Below, in pieces: positions 6,258-6,554 of a stretch of 6,554 nucleotides of DNA. The notes under the pieces were generated by a model. It had not been told where the DNA came from, made no database searches, and worked only from the letters and a program-made list of their open reading frames with translations. The number at the start of each line of letters is the position of its first letter. The first letter of the stretch is position 1. The DNA is from Actinomycetota bacterium (lineage in GTDB: Bacteria > Acidobacteriota > Blastocatellia > Chloracidobacteriales > Chloracidobacteriaceae): contig JAAFHI010000202.1 in the NCBI GenBank assembly GCA_013298335.1, positions 1 through 6,554 of the forward strand, read 5' to 3'. The position numbers and the translations under genes are program-made.

Positions 6258-6554
6258 AGGTCGCCGCGACGAGGTCTTCGAGGTCTTCGAGGCTCGGGAG
6301 GGCGGTGAGGTCCTTGAGGCCGAACTGGACGAGGAATTCCTTCGACGTGCCGTAAAGGATCGGGCGTCCGACGCATTCCTTGCGGCCCTGCGGCACGATC
6401 AGTTTCCGGTCGAGCAGCGTCTTGATCGCGGATGAAGACGAAACTCCTCTGATTTCAAGGATTTCCGGAATCGTGATCGGCTGTTTGTAGGCAATCACGG
6501 CGAGCGTTTCGAGCGCGGCGAGCGAGAGGCGGGCTGAGGGGCGCGACCGGGCGT
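6256..6554 (-). CDS. scpB: Segregation and condensation protein B, C-terminal part (cut by window edge)
   Basis: The last 98 residues of ScpB, entering from the right edge with no start in the window. The frame reads [18 protein letters not shown], then [13 protein letters not shown], the family's most conserved stretch, in the second winged-helix domain. It continues with [34 protein letters not shown], also typical. ScpB works with ScpA and SMC in the bacterial condensin that compacts and separates chromosomes. A GTG at 6498 is an internal valine codon rather than a start, because the family homology continues upstream of it. The protein ends [14 protein letters not shown], and its TGA stop is the first codon of the heptamer array. 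ScpB next to an RluB-type synthase is a common bacterial order, usually with a much shorter gap than the 368 bp seen here. Confidence 0.95.
   Translation of the reverse strand, partial: ARSRPSARLSLAALETLAVIAYKQPITIPEILEIRGVSSSSAIKTLLDRKLIVPQGRKECVGRPILYGTSKEFLVQFGLKDLTALPSLEDLEDLVAAT

Noticed and set aside
5991..6355. Plus-strand frames reading KETGRQGD and HPSSFIL repeats
   Set aside because: Low-complexity translation of the arrays that runs antisense into scpB; no ribosome-binding site or family match.
6256..6498. scpB as a complete 80-residue protein starting at GTG 6498
   Set aside because: The frame continues to the window edge, and the upstream residues ([12 protein letters not shown]) are conserved ScpB sequence.

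Overview
The window is a GC-rich stretch of ordinary-looking bacterial chromosome, with six protein genes that can be named by family (two cut by the window edges), one very small membrane-protein gene, one tRNA gene and one repeat-filled intergenic region. Nothing resembles phage, plasmid, transposase or CRISPR. The gene mix (a Ser/Thr kinase with a zinc-ribbon/FHA partner, a plant-like phosphofructokinase, tpiA-secG-tRNA-Leu, scpB-rluB) and the two short-repeat families suggest Acidobacteriota, perhaps Blastocatellia. This is recollection-based inference; the sequence alone does not prove it.

Layout. Positions 1-1411 (minus) hold a signalling pair: a zinc-ribbon + proline-rich + FHA protein followed by the N-terminal 196 residues of a Ser/Thr protein kinase, behind a good sigma-70-type promoter (perfect TATAAT at 1450-1455). 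Positions 1634-1807 (minus) hold a 57-residue two-helix membrane protein resembling the PLDc_N family. Positions 1999-3447 (plus) form a compact unit: triosephosphate isomerase (tpiA), SecG, tRNA-Leu(GAG) and a strong hairpin/T-tract terminator. A 110-bp gap with alternating GC tracts separates it from a convergent minus-strand group at 3558-6554: the C-terminal part of scpB, then a 368-bp repeat region, an rluB-like pseudouridine synthase and a 6-phosphofructokinase whose start lies 5 nt beyond the rluB stop.

The genes are mainly housekeeping: two glycolytic enzymes (phosphofructokinase and triosephosphate isomerase) sit in convergent units beside protein export (SecG), 23S rRNA modification (RluB-like) and chromosome segregation (ScpB). 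The most unusual structure is between scpB and rluB: a 17-copy 8-bp array whose two variants come in blocks (GGGGAAAAGGGGAAAGA), flanked by 7-bp arrays in opposite orientation that form a near-perfect 32-bp inverted repeat. One arm begins right at the scpB stop codon. I did not find evidence for a new protein-coding system; the repeat structure is the part most worth checking.
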